Positions 8,041 through 16,133 of a DNA stretch of 46,512 nucleotides are shown piece by piece; within the stretch, counting starts at the first letter, position 1, and each line of letters opens with the position of its first letter. The notes under the pieces were generated by a model that did no database searches, was not told where the DNA came from, and saw only the letters and a list, made by a program, of their open reading frames with translations. The stretch is taken from positions 1 to 46,512 of the forward strand of contig RPRC01000091.1 of NCBI GenBank assembly GCA_003857395.1, read 5' to 3'. The position numbers and the translations under genes are program-made. Source of the stretch: Geobacter sp. GTDB lineage: Bacteria > Desulfobacterota > Desulfuromonadia > Geobacterales > Geobacteraceae.

Positions 8041-9932
8041 TTCATCAGTTCCAGATCAAGGTCAATCTTCTTGTCCCCGGAAACAGTTCCTTCGAAAACG
8101 CACTTCTGCTTTTGGGTGACAATCGCCATATCCGCCGCATTCCGGACGATTTGGGGGGTGAGCATAATCAGGAGATTGGTTTTCGTCCGTGAGGTGGACT
8201 TGGTTTTGAACAGGTAGCCAAGCAGAGGGATGTCCCCCAAGATCGGAATTTTGTTCACGACATCTTCATCGCGCGTTTGAATAAGTCCACCGATGACAAC
8301 GGAGTCAGAATCCTTCACCACCACTGAGGTCTTGGCGGAGCGTTTCGTAGTAATCAGGTCGGCAGCCTCTCCTTTGCTGTTTTTGACAGCGGAAATCTCC
8401 TGATAAATGTCGAGTTTGATGTACTCCCCTTCGGTGATCTGCGGGGTGATGCGCAGGGTGATACCGGTATCCTTCCGTTCTATGGACTGCTGCGAAAGCC
8501 CCGTGGAGGAAAGATTCGTTGAAGAAACGAACGGGACATTTTCACCGACAAAAATTTCCGCTTCCTTGTTGTCCGAAGTAAGGATATTGGGAGTGGAAAG
8601 CACGTTCACCGCGCCACTCTGGTCAAGAAGCTTCAATGCACCGGAGAAATTCACATTGTTCGCCAAACCCTGAAGAATTGCGACAACCGCCTTCTGCTGG
8701 GCATTGGAGGCACCAAGGAAATTGAACGGATCAAAAACACCGGCAGCGGCAATCGTTCCATCTGAGCCACCTCCGGCAACCCCCAATTGTGTGCCGATCT
8801 CCCGGAGCTTGTCCAGCGACACCTCGGCAATGAGGGCCTTGACAAAGACCTGACGGCGCCGCCGGTCCAGTTGCTTTATCACCTGGGTGAGATTCTGGAA
8901 ATCGGTGGGAGACGCCATGATAACCAGCGAGTTTGTTGCCTTGTCCGGGGTAATACTGATGCTGGTGCCCTCAAAGGCGCTCTGCTGAGGTGCACCGGCT
9001 TTTGCCGCGGTGGCCGCGGCCGTGGCCGTAGCGGTGGATGTCGTTTTAAACATTCCCTCCAGCACCTTGGAAACCTCGGTGGCATCGGCGTTTTCGAGAT
9101 AGTAGACATTAATTTTACTGCTGGAGGTCGGAGGCACCACATCCACGAGAGCGATCAGCTTCTTGATGCCCTCCTTATCCTTGTCATTACCGAAAATGAT
9201 CACCGCATTGAGGCGCGCATCCGGAACCAGCAAGCCGCCGACACTCCCGGCCTGGCTCTGCTGGCCAGATCTTGTAGTCTGATCTCTCCCAAAGAGCCAC
9301 TCCTGAACGATGCTGGCGATATTATCGGCAGAGGCATGCTGGAGAAAGACCAATTCCGCCCCTTCCCGGTTCAGATCACTGTCGAGAGCCTTAACTATAT
9401 CGAGGACCTTCTGGATATTTAGTGCGGAGTCCACAACCAGAAGCGAGTTCGCAGGGCCGAACGACGCTACATAGCCATCCTTTGACACAACCGGTCGCAG
9501 AAAATTCTCGGCCTCCCTGGATGGCATCCGGTTCAGTTGAATAACTTGCGCAACATAGGCCTCATTTACCGGCACTCGATCAGTTCCGGAAAGAAGCCTC
9601 ATCCCCGATTGCTTGGCGTCACTGGAGGGCAGGATTTTATAGAATTTACCCATCTTGACAACGGAGAAACCCTTCAGCTCAAGAACTGAGGTAAAAACGC
9701 TGAAGGCCTCATCAACGGAGATTTTGGAAGGCGAGAAGACTGAAATTTTACCCTTCACCCTTTCGTCCATGATGAAGTTTTTCCCGGTCAGGTCGCTGAT
9801 AAACTTGACCATTGTCGAAATATCGACATCGCTGAAGTTCAGCACGATTCCCTTGGCATGCCCATAACCGGGCATAAGCAAAAGGACCGAAAGGATAATC
9901 GCTGCGACCATAGTGAGAAATTGCTTCTTCAA
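8037..9932 (-). CDS. gspD: Type II secretion secretin GspD
   Basis: An outer-membrane secretin that forms the exit channel. I place the start at the TTG at 9930-9932, because GGAGG stands about six bases before it and it opens directly onto a signal peptide (KKQFLTMVAAIIL...HA). A start at 9980 adds a non-signal extension. Domains in order: N0 (about residues 25-100), the N1-N3 ring domains to about 360, then the secretin beta-barrel core with the VPFVSSTN and VVIGGLI segments. The N3 region holds an alanine/threonine-rich insert (TATATAAATAAKAG). No GspS pilotin gene is seen here. At 631 residues it is normal for the family. Confidence 0.94.
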   Translation of the reverse strand: MKKQFLTMVAAIILSVLLLMPGYGHAKGIVLNFSDVDISTMVKFISDLTGKNFIMDERVKGKISVFSPSKISVDEAFSVFTSVLELKGFSVVKMGKFYKILPSSDAKQSGMRLLSGTDRVPVNEAYVAQVIQLNRMPSREAENFLRPVVSKDGYVASFGPANSLLVVDSALNIQKVLDIVKALDSDLNREGAELVFLQHASADNIASIVQEWLFGRDQTTRSGQQSQAGSVGGLLVPDARLNAVIIFGNDKDKEGIKKLIALVDVVPPTSSSKINVYYLENADATEVSKVLEGMFKTTSTATATAAATAAKAGAPQQSAFEGTSISITPDKATNSLVIMASPTDFQNLTQVIKQLDRRRRQVFVKALIAEVSLDKLREIGTQLGVAGGGSDGTIAAAGVFDPFNFLGASNAQQKAVVAILQGLANNVNFSGALKLLDQSGAVNVLSTPNILTSDNKEAEIFVGENVPFVSSTNLSSTGLSQQSIERKDTGITLRITPQITEGEYIKLDIYQEISAVKNSKGEAADLITTKRSAKTSVVVKDSDSVVIGGLIQTRDEDVVNKIPILGDIPLLGYLFKTKSTSRTKTNLLIMLTPQIVRNAADMAIVTQKQKCVFEGTVSGDKKIDLDLELMK

Positions 9933-9997
9933 GGGAAACCTCCAACAAATTTCACGGGACCGGAAGAATGAGGGTGCCAACTCTTACGGATGCCCGA

Positions 9998-10855
9998 TCA
10001 TCTGATATCATACGTAAAAGTCGTCGGACGCCCATTGCGAATCAAGTCAAGCTTGATTCTGCTCTGACCCTTCAGAGAAACCAGCGTCTGCATTGCCTTT
10101 TCCGGTGAATCAAGAGCAAAGTCATTAATACTGAGGAGTGTGTCTCCGTTATTGATTCCTACCATGGCGAAAATCCCGCCTGGCTTCACCTCGGAAACAT
10201 TGAAGCCTTCTACCTTGCCATCCTTCGAGTTAGGAAGGAGGCGGGCGTCGCTCATCGCCTGACCGATATTGTCCAGGGCAGCAGTAAGCGCGCGCTGATC
10301 AATTACATAGCCGCCGGGAGACACCTTGCTGGCCAACGAGCCTGCCTGAGAAGCGGTGCCTGGTGCACCTGCCGCCTCACCGGGGACTTCCGTCGGAGTC
10401 AAGAGCTTGATACGGGAATCGCCACTCTGTATCTCTACCCCTTCCTTGCGAACACTGACAAGCGGACCGATATCGAACACATCTTCCCCAAGGCGGAAAA
10501 CTTTCTCTTCATGTGTGCTTTGCCGCAGAATAAAGGCAAATGTTTCGCGAAAAGAACCAATAGCGGTTCCAAGCAGAATCAGGTCATTCGGAGAAGTGGC
10601 AGCTGGTCCCTCAGCCTGGGCGATGGGAGTAAGCCTGCCTTGTGTAGCCTTACCGAAGAGTCCTTTTTCAAGGATGGAAGAAAAGGCGGCAAGGTCATTC
10701 CTTCGTACCGCAGGTGCTAAAGTGCTTTCCTTTTTCAAGGAGGAGGGAAAGGTTCTGGAGAGCTTGTAGGCAATCACGTCTGAGGCAATCATGGCAATAA
10801 CCACAAGGATCAGAATGGACACAACGATATTCAGCGTCAGTATTTTCTTATCCAT
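9998..10855 (-). CDS. gspC: Type II secretion protein GspC with PDZ domain
   Basis: A 285-residue inner-membrane protein with a single N-terminal transmembrane helix (about residues 9-29). The homology region (about 80-150) contacts the secretin N0 domain. An alanine/glycine-rich linker follows, then a C-terminal PDZ domain (about 200-285) with GFNVSEVKPGG and NNGDTLLSINDF. GspC links GspD to the inner-membrane platform and takes part in substrate recognition. It is the first gene of the operon, 65 bases upstream of the chosen gspD start, with a sigma-70-like promoter just in front. Confidence 0.92.
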   Translation of the reverse strand: MDKKILTLNIVVSILILVVIAMIASDVIAYKLSRTFPSSLKKESTLAPAVRRNDLAAFSSILEKGLFGKATQGRLTPIAQAEGPAATSPNDLILLGTAIGSFRETFAFILRQSTHEEKVFRLGEDVFDIGPLVSVRKEGVEIQSGDSRIKLLTPTEVPGEAAGAPGTASQAGSLASKVSPGGYVIDQRALTAALDNIGQAMSDARLLPNSKDGKVEGFNVSEVKPGGIFAMVGINNGDTLLSINDFALDSPEKAMQTLVSLKGQSRIKLDLIRNGRPTTFTYDIR

Positions 10856-10888
10856 GAAAGTCCCGATTCCTGTCGCGAAATTGCACTA

Positions 10889-10917
10889 ACTATAATCAAT
10901 AACACCGGCTGAGGCAA
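10889..10917 (-). promoter_or_regulatory. Predicted sigma-70-type promoter of the gsp operon
   Basis: On the minus strand, TTGCCT (10912-10917) and TATAGT (10889-10894) are separated by 17 bases. Transcription would start near 10882, about 27 bases before the gspC ATG. The -10 box matches five of six consensus positions and the -35 box four of six. No operator is obvious. Confidence 0.6.
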
Positions 10918-11367
10918 GGGAAATGAGGAATAAATAATCGCCGCCAATGGTTTGCTATTGCTGTAATATTCAGGTGTTATTGGCTTGAGCAGGAAGGCAT
11001 CACGTTGCATGGACAAAGCAGATGTCGTTCTGGTGGGCAGAAAAAGAGCCTCCATAAATGGGCGCCTGGCGAAAAAGGACCACAGGAAGTAAATATGGAT
11101 TGATCTTGCGGGAAATAATGCTACCATTGACACCTTGTTTCACAACGAGAGTATCGATTGTAGCGTACTGAGCCCAAAATACACAGGACTGTCTAAATAT
11201 TATCTGATTATCAGAAATCTTCTGCTTTGATTTCAAACACTTCCCTCTCCCTGAGGGTGAGGGCCAAAATGGCGGGAACTATAAAGTTACTCAACGTAGT
11301 CCCCCCTCATCCGGTCGTCGCTCCTTTACTGAAGCTGCAGCGAGATTAGAAGTAATCAGCAACCAAG
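10918..11367. other. Divergent intergenic region between gspC and mqnB
   Basis: About 450 bases without a convincing gene. It holds an imperfect hairpin at 11243-11263 and a pyrimidine-rich stretch before mqnB. Minus-strand frames here have no family resemblance or ribosome binding site. I could not assign an mqnB promoter with confidence. Confidence 0.5.
11243..11263. repeat. REP-like imperfect palindrome
   Basis: CCCTCTCCC, a TGA loop and GGGTGAGGG form a nine-base-arm hairpin with one T:T mismatch. GC-rich extragenic palindromes of this CCCTC...GAGGG type are common dispersed repeats in bacterial genomes. Only one copy is visible in this window, so membership of a repeat family is inferred. 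Confidence 0.4.
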
Positions 11368-12114
11368 ATGATCGCCATGAAAACTATCGCTGTCACTGCG
11401 GCAACATCAATGGAAGTATCAGCCCTTATCGAAGCATTTCATGCAGAACATCACCCTGCATCGCTTCCATGGGATATCTTTGTCGCCAACGAAGCTTCCA
11501 CAAGAATTATTTTCATAATTTCCGGCATCGGCACCTCAAACGCCTCCGCGGCAACTGCCCTAGTGGCGCACCTCTTCACTCCGGACCTGCTCATCACCAC
11601 CGGCTGCGCCGGTGCCTACGCTGGAAGCGGGCTCGAAATCGGGGACATCGCACTGGCAACAACCGAAGTTTTTGCTGACGAGGGCATCGTGACTCCCGAG
11701 GGCTGGCGATCACTTGAGCATATTGGGATCCCCCTCCTCGAGCGGAACGGAAGGCGTTTTTTCAACGAAATACCCCTTTCACCGCATGCGAATGCAGCGG
11801 CACTAAAGGTTGCAGTACAACTCGGTATCGCTACGCTCACGACCGGCAGATTCCTTACCGTTGCCGCCTGCAGCGGAACAACCGCCCGAGGGGCGGAACT
11901 GGAGGAACGTTTGGGGGGTATCTGCGAAAACATGGAAGGTGCCGCCGTTGCTCTCATGGCCACTCGCTACGGCATCGAATGCATGGAACTTCGCGGGATA
12001 AGCAACTACGTGGAAGACCGCGATTGCAGTCGTTGGGACCTCAGTCTGGCAGCCGCAAACTCCCAGCGGTATTTGGAACAATTCATCAGGAATCAAACGG
12101 CATGCAAACAGTAA
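11368..12114 (+). CDS. mqnB: Futalosine hydrolase MqnB
   Basis: A 248-residue member of the nucleoside phosphorylase/hydrolase fold. It shows the central GCAGAY glycine-rich segment, the GDIALATTE stretch and the CENMEGAAVA substrate-binding motif. These match futalosine hydrolases, which split futalosine into dehypoxanthine futalosine and hypoxanthine in the alternative (futalosine) menaquinone pathway. The adjacent mqnD settles the pathway; without it a 5'-methylthioadenosine/SAH nucleosidase would be an alternative. Two in-frame ATGs (11368 and 11377) are possible and neither has a strong ribosome binding site; the later one gives the more typical MKTIAVTAAT start. It overlaps mqnD by 13 bases. 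Confidence 0.88.
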   Translation: MIAMKTIAVTAATSMEVSALIEAFHAEHHPASLPWDIFVANEASTRIIFIISGIGTSNASAATALVAHLFTPDLLITTGCAGAYAGSGLEIGDIALATTEVFADEGIVTPEGWRSLEHIGIPLLERNGRRFFNEIPLSPHANAAALKVAVQLGIATLTTGRFLTVAACSGTTARGAELEERLGGICENMEGAAVALMATRYGIECMELRGISNYVEDRDCSRWDLSLAAANSQRYLEQFIRNQTACKQ

Positions 12115-12944
12115 CCCTTGGCTATTCACCCTGTCCAAACGATACCTTTCTCTTCTACCCGCTGGTTCACGGCAGTATTCCCGGCAACGGATTTCAATTC
12201 AGCGAGCGACTGGAAGATGTGGAAACTCTCAACCACTTGGCAATGAAAGGCGCCTTGGATGTCTGCAAGGTTTCCTACCACGCCTATGCCTATATCCGTG
12301 AGAACTATATCCTGTTGCGCTCCGGAGGCGCGATGGGAAGGGGCTGTGGCCCGCTGGTCGTCTCAAAGAAACCCTGTGAGCCTGGCGCTTTACTAGGGAA
12401 AAGAATCGCGGTCCCGGGACGCCTGACAACCGCCTGCCTGCTGCTCCAACTCTTTGAACCGACACTCCCGAAATTCGTCATTCTTCCTTTCGACAAAATC
12501 ATAACTGCCGTCGCTGAGGACAAAGTCGACGCAGGCCTCATCATCCATGAATCACGCTTCACCTACCAGTCGCACGGATTGCACAAGGTTCTCGATCTGG
12601 GCGAATGGTGGGAGGCGTCAACCGGATTGCCACTCCCTCTCGGCGGCATCGCAGCCAAGCGTTCACTCGGGGCAGCGACACTCGCACGTCTCTCCTCACT
12701 GGTCCGCACGAGTGTCGAATATGCACGCAACCACCCTACCGAAACGCTCGATTATGTGCATTCCCATTCCCAGGAAATGAGTGAAGAAGTCTGTTCCTCG
12801 CATATCGCCCTCTACGTCAACGACTATTCCCTCGACCCAGGTCCTGAAGGGGAAAACGCGGCGAAGCTCCTTTTTGCGCGTGGCGAACAGCTTGGTTTGT
12901 TCCCTGCTTCAAATGCCCCTCTTTTCGTATCCGCTTCAAAGTAG
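12102..12944 (+). CDS. mqnD: 1,4-dihydroxy-6-naphthoate synthase MqnD
   Basis: A 280-residue periplasmic-binding-protein-fold enzyme that converts cyclic dehypoxanthine futalosine to 1,4-dihydroxy-6-naphthoate. It begins TLGYSPCPNDTFLFYPLVHG, the conserved N-terminus of MqnD, and contains the KVSYHAYAYI and GRGCGPLVVS segments. The ATG at 12102 lies inside the end of mqnB with AGGAA upstream. Longer in-frame starts would only read through mqnB. Together with mqnB this shows that the cell makes menaquinone by the futalosine route, which suits an anaerobic respirer. MqnA, MqnC and MqnE are not in the window. Confidence 0.95.
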   Translation: MQTVTLGYSPCPNDTFLFYPLVHGSIPGNGFQFSERLEDVETLNHLAMKGALDVCKVSYHAYAYIRENYILLRSGGAMGRGCGPLVVSKKPCEPGALLGKRIAVPGRLTTACLLLQLFEPTLPKFVILPFDKIITAVAEDKVDAGLIIHESRFTYQSHGLHKVLDLGEWWEASTGLPLPLGGIAAKRSLGAATLARLSSLVRTSVEYARNHPTETLDYVHSHSQEMSEEVCSSHIALYVNDYSLDPGPEGENAAKLLFARGEQLGLFPASNAPLFVSASK

Positions 12945-13023
12945 CGCAACATCTCACCTCAAAGCAAATTGCCAAATAAGCCTTTAATTTCAGTATTTTG
13001 CAAACAATCAAACCTCATTTTGC

Positions 13024-13053
13024 TTGACACAACAGGGGCATCTGAGGTACAAA
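13024..13053 (+). promoter_or_regulatory. Predicted sigma-70-type promoter of the RlpA-like gene
   Basis: A perfect TTGACA (13024-13029) and TACAAA (13048-13053) are separated by 18 bases, 27 bases before the start codon at 13080. The -10 box matches four of six consensus positions. Confidence 0.45.
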
Positions 13054-13079
13054 GTGGCTCGCCCAAAAAGGAGGTGCCG

Positions 13080-13535
13080 ATGGCATCATTGAACCGAAGG
13101 GGCAAACTGGCATTTTTGATCATCAGCCAGGCGCTACTCCTTCAGGTCCAGACACTTCCCTTGCAAGCAGAATCTTTATTGTCGGACAAAAACCAAGAGA
13201 GCATTGAGCAAATCCACTCCAAACCGGATTGCACAAACGGCAAAAAGGGAATTGCAACTTATTACGCCAAGAAGTACAACGGGAAACGCACAGCATCAGG
13301 AAGCAGATATTCTCCGCAGAAACTGACTGCTGCACATCAGAGTCTCCCCCTGGGGACAAAAGTGAAGGTTGTCAATCTTGCCAACCAGAATGAGGTGCAC
13401 GTCACCGTAAACGATCGCTGCCGCAAAAGGTCCTTTCCTTTTATCGACCTTTCACGGGCAGCGGCAAAAAAACTAGGTTTTCACGGAAAGGGAACTGCAC
13501 AGGTGCTGATTATACCTTTGCACGAGGAAACCTAG
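13080..13535 (+). CDS. Small exported RlpA-like double-psi beta-barrel protein
   Basis: The ATG at 13080 is preceded by AAGGAGG and opens onto a signal peptide (basic start, hydrophobic core, cut near LQAES). Residues about 60-150 form an RlpA-type double-psi beta-barrel: GIATYYAKKYNGKRTASG, TAAHQSLPLGTKVKVVN, VNDRC and IDLSRAAAKKLGF. RlpA family members are septal lytic transglycosylases acting on peptide-free glycan. This one has no SPOR domain, so septal targeting is not evident. The glutamate usually found after TASG/TANG in active RlpA is a serine here (ASGSRYS), whereas the NDR aspartate is kept, so activity is doubtful. It is a single-gene unit with its own promoter and terminator. Confidence 0.82.
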   Translation: MASLNRRGKLAFLIISQALLLQVQTLPLQAESLLSDKNQESIEQIHSKPDCTNGKKGIATYYAKKYNGKRTASGSRYSPQKLTAAHQSLPLGTKVKVVNLANQNEVHVTVNDRCRKRSFPFIDLSRAAAKKLGFHGKGTAQVLIIPLHEET

Positions 13536-13565
13536 AAAAAAACTCTTGGGCGAATACAAAAAAAA

Positions 13566-13586
13566 GGCCGGGTTTAGAACCCGGCC
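13566..13586. terminator. Bidirectional intrinsic terminator between convergent genes
   Basis: GGCCGGGTT and AACCCGGCC form a perfect nine-base-pair stem with a three-base loop, flanked by an A-run on the left and T7 on the right. It can end transcription of the RlpA-like gene on the plus strand and of the TPR gene on the minus strand. Confidence 0.9.
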
Positions 13587-13707
13587 TTTTTTTGTATTTA
13601 AAGCGTTATAACCTGCAATACTTCTATCATCAGCCTCTTCAGCAGCATTGTGCGTAGTGGACTTTCGCCAGCTAAAGAACCCGACAGCCCCGCCTTCCCG
13701 ACGAGCA

Positions 13708-15717
13708 TTATCTCTTCTTTTTACCCTTGGCTGTTTTTTTGGCCTTTTTCTTTGAGCCAGTTGATTTCTTGCTTTTGCCGCCGGAGGAGGATTTCTTATT
13801 CTTCCGCAAACTTTTCGAAGGCTTTTTCGACTTTTTGCCCTTCTTCGCAAGACTTTTCGAAGACTTTTTCGACTTCTTTCCCTTCCGTGCAGACCTGTCA
13901 CGCTTCGACTTTTTCTTCTTTCCGGAGGAGTAGGCCTTGCGATAGACCTGAGGCTCGGGAGCAATTTCGTCTCGCATGTTTCCCAGCAGGACATTCGTTT
14001 CTTCGAGTTTGGGGTCGGCCTTCTTTGCGTCCTCGAGAGTAGCCTTAGCCTCTTCCAACCGGCCGGACTTCATATAGACCCGCCCCAGGGCGTTCAGTGT
14101 CTTGGCATTGTCACCCTTTAGTTCAAGGGATTTTTTGTACGACTGAACAGCCGAGTCGTAGTCCTTATTGAATTCATGAATAAGCCCCAGTTTGTAATGA
14201 TTAACAGGATCATTGGGGGCAAGTTCCACATTTTCCTGCAGGAGAGAAACCACCTCGGGGAATTTCTTCCTCTTCACGTAGAGTGCAAGCAGGGCATTTC
14301 GAGATTCACTGTCATCCTTCTTGAGGCGGATGGCTTCCTTGTAGTGTTTCTCAGCTTCAACGTCCATGGAACTTCTCCGATAAAGATCGGCTAACTCCCG
14401 CTGGGCCTCCTGATTCTCGGGGTCCTGTCGCACGGCAAGCGCATATTCATTCCGCGCCTCTTTAAAATCCCTGTTGTTCAAATAGGCCCTGGCAAGCATG
14501 AAGTGAATCCTGGGAGTATCTTTCTTCATCCGGATAAGATCCTGATAAAGCTCGATCGCCTGCTGGTTGCTGCCACGCAATGAATAGATGTCAGCCAGGA
14601 GACGAAGAGTGTCCGGGTTTTCAGGGTCGGAGGAGAGGGACTGCCGGTATTCGACAGCGGCTTCGTCCAGGAGTCCTTTCCTTTCGTACAAAATTCCGAG
14701 ATTGCGGTGCAGATCAGGGGTTCCGCCCTTGAGACGAGTCGCTTCCCGATAACTGGAAATAGCATCGTCGTCCCTGCCTGCCGCCATATATGCATCGCCA
14801 AGTCTTCTCAGTGTCTGGATGTCGCCCGGCTTTTCCTTAAGCGCTGTCTCCAGCTCAGACATCGCCTTGACATAGTCGCCTGATTGCAGATATTCATTCC
14901 CCTTGCGCAACTGCTCCATCAGTTCAATCGAACGGTTCTTTCCGGCCAGAAGATACTCGTATTCCGCAGCCTTCAGATTACCTTTCCTTTCATAGGCCTG
15001 GCCAAGCAGAAGGTGTATTTTCTTATTCTGCGGATTTGCCGTCTGAAGCCTTCTCAAATCATCGAAGGCCTCATCCGTTTTATTCAAATCGAGGTTGATC
15101 TCTGCCATTCCAAGACGCGCGTCAACATCGATACCGTTCACAGCAAGTGCCTTGCGATATTCATCACGAGACTCTTCATAAAGACCCTGTTTCCGGTAGA
15201 TATCTGCAATTCCCACATAGAGGGAAACGTCAGAAGGAGACACCTTCATCGCCTCTTCGTAATGATAGAGCGCAAGAGAGTACATCAACTTGTCAGCATA
15301 AACTTTGGCAAGACCTTTGTGAAAGAGAGGATCCTGTTTTGCAGCAAGAGCCTTGGTTAATTCCAGTGCCGCATCGTCAAGCCTCCCCTTGAGATAGTAC
15401 GCATAACCCAGTCTTCCACTGGCAAGAGGAAACGCAGGATCACTTTTCAGACATGCCTGATATTCGACGATAGCCCCATCCAGATCTGAAGCTCGCTCGC
15501 GCTGCAGAGCCTTCACATAATGGCCGGGTGCCCCCTCGCCACAGAGGTCCAAGACACGTTTTTCCGCCTGTTCCCTTTCGATGCTATCCTTTTTATTTTC
15601 TAAAACAGAGACGATTTTTTTGGCCTGGTTGCACTTCCCCGACAAGCCAAAGGTCCAATCAAAACCACACGAAAGGGAAGCAAGGAAGGCCAACACTAGT
15701 ACCAGAGATTTTTTCAT
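13708..15717 (-). CDS. Exported TPR-repeat protein with lysine-rich C-terminal tail
   Basis: A 669-residue protein. It has an N-terminal signal sequence (MKKSLVLVLAFLASLSC), then about 14 tetratricopeptide repeats from roughly residue 60 to 565. A low-complexity tail (about residues 580-669) is built from Lys, Ser, Gly and Arg, with repeated KKGKKSKK and SKSL units. The TPR superhelix implies a scaffold for protein complexes in the periplasm or at the outer membrane. The cysteine at 17 might be lipidated, but the lipobox (S-L-S-C) is not canonical. The polybasic tail resembles histone H1-like or anion-binding tails; binding to nucleic acid, LPS or acidic exopolysaccharide is only inference. 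I do not recognise a named family. It is monocistronic with a strong promoter and a shared terminator. Confidence 0.85.
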   Translation of the reverse strand: MKKSLVLVLAFLASLSCGFDWTFGLSGKCNQAKKIVSVLENKKDSIEREQAEKRVLDLCGEGAPGHYVKALQRERASDLDGAIVEYQACLKSDPAFPLASGRLGYAYYLKGRLDDAALELTKALAAKQDPLFHKGLAKVYADKLMYSLALYHYEEAMKVSPSDVSLYVGIADIYRKQGLYEESRDEYRKALAVNGIDVDARLGMAEINLDLNKTDEAFDDLRRLQTANPQNKKIHLLLGQAYERKGNLKAAEYEYLLAGKNRSIELMEQLRKGNEYLQSGDYVKAMSELETALKEKPGDIQTLRRLGDAYMAAGRDDDAISSYREATRLKGGTPDLHRNLGILYERKGLLDEAAVEYRQSLSSDPENPDTLRLLADIYSLRGSNQQAIELYQDLIRMKKDTPRIHFMLARAYLNNRDFKEARNEYALAVRQDPENQEAQRELADLYRRSSMDVEAEKHYKEAIRLKKDDSESRNALLALYVKRKKFPEVVSLLQENVELAPNDPVNHYKLGLIHEFNKDYDSAVQSYKKSLELKGDNAKTLNALGRVYMKSGRLEEAKATLEDAKKADPKLEETNVLLGNMRDEIAPEPQVYRKAYSSGKKKKSKRDRSARKGKKSKKSSKSLAKKGKKSKKPSKSLRKNKKSSSGGKSKKSTGSKKKAKKTAKGKKKR

Positions 15718-15794
15718 CGGGATCCTCGCGTTATTTTCTATTCTATCTCCCGCCCGGATCAGCGGATGGAAAACGATACTAAAACAGGGAGCAG

Positions 15795-15823
15795 ATTATA
15801 CACACCCTGCTTAAATAATTCAA
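15795..15823 (-). promoter_or_regulatory. Predicted sigma-70-type promoter of the TPR gene
   Basis: On the minus strand, TTGAAT (15818-15823), 17 bases, then a perfect TATAAT (15795-15800). Transcription would begin about 70 bases before the TPR start codon. The rest of the 416-base divergent gap (15718-16133) holds only the lon promoter region. Confidence 0.7.
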
Positions 15824-16041
15824 AGTATTATCGATAACCAGCTAGATTTACTCTTGAATATGCTCAGCCAAAGAAACACCGGTCATAGGGACATACGGAA
15901 TCAACTTCACCCGCACAGACACCTCCCAACCTTCCGTCATCCCTGTCCGGTGTTTAGGGTTGACGCCGAAAGCAGATATATCTTACAGTGCCTGCAGATA
16001 ATAAAACTGAACCTTGGGAATGTTTGAGAAGTAGTGTACAC

Positions 16042-16073
16042 TTGACAAAACAGGTGGGAATAGTTACCTGTTT
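16042..16073 (+). promoter_or_regulatory. lon upstream region: TTGACA box abutting an 8+8 inverted repeat
   Basis: A perfect TTGACA (16042-16047) is followed directly by AAACAGGT (16048-16055), ten bases and ACCTGTTT (16066-16073). The palindrome fills the space where the spacer and -10 box should lie, so it is a good candidate operator. No clear -10 hexamer is seen at 16-18 bases, which would suit an activator- or repressor-controlled promoter. It is not a CIRCE element. Confidence 0.5.
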
Positions 16074-16133
16074 ATGATGGCAGCGACAAGCATACCGCTA
16101 CTGAATAGACTGGCCAAATAAAGGAGAAGGTCC

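Noticed and set aside
8787..9422. Long antisense frame of 211 codons inside gspD
   Set aside because: It is a shadow of the gspD coding frame in GC-rich sequence; no start signal or domain.
10837..11133. 98-codon minus-strand frame upstream of gspC
   Set aside because: It overlaps the gspC start and spans the gspC promoter; it has no ribosome binding site and no family features.
12969..13079. N-terminal extension of the RlpA-like protein
   Set aside because: It would place 37 non-signal residues before a good signal peptide and include the promoter; AAGGAGG stands right before the ATG at 13080.
13708..15717. TPR protein as a lipoprotein
   Set aside because: Cysteine 17 follows S-L-S, not a canonical lipobox (L, A/S, G/A before C); the call is left open.
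16042..16073. CIRCE (HrcA) or sigma-32 element before lon
   Set aside because: The arms do not match TTAGCACTC/GAGTGCTAA, and no CCCCAT-type -10 is present.
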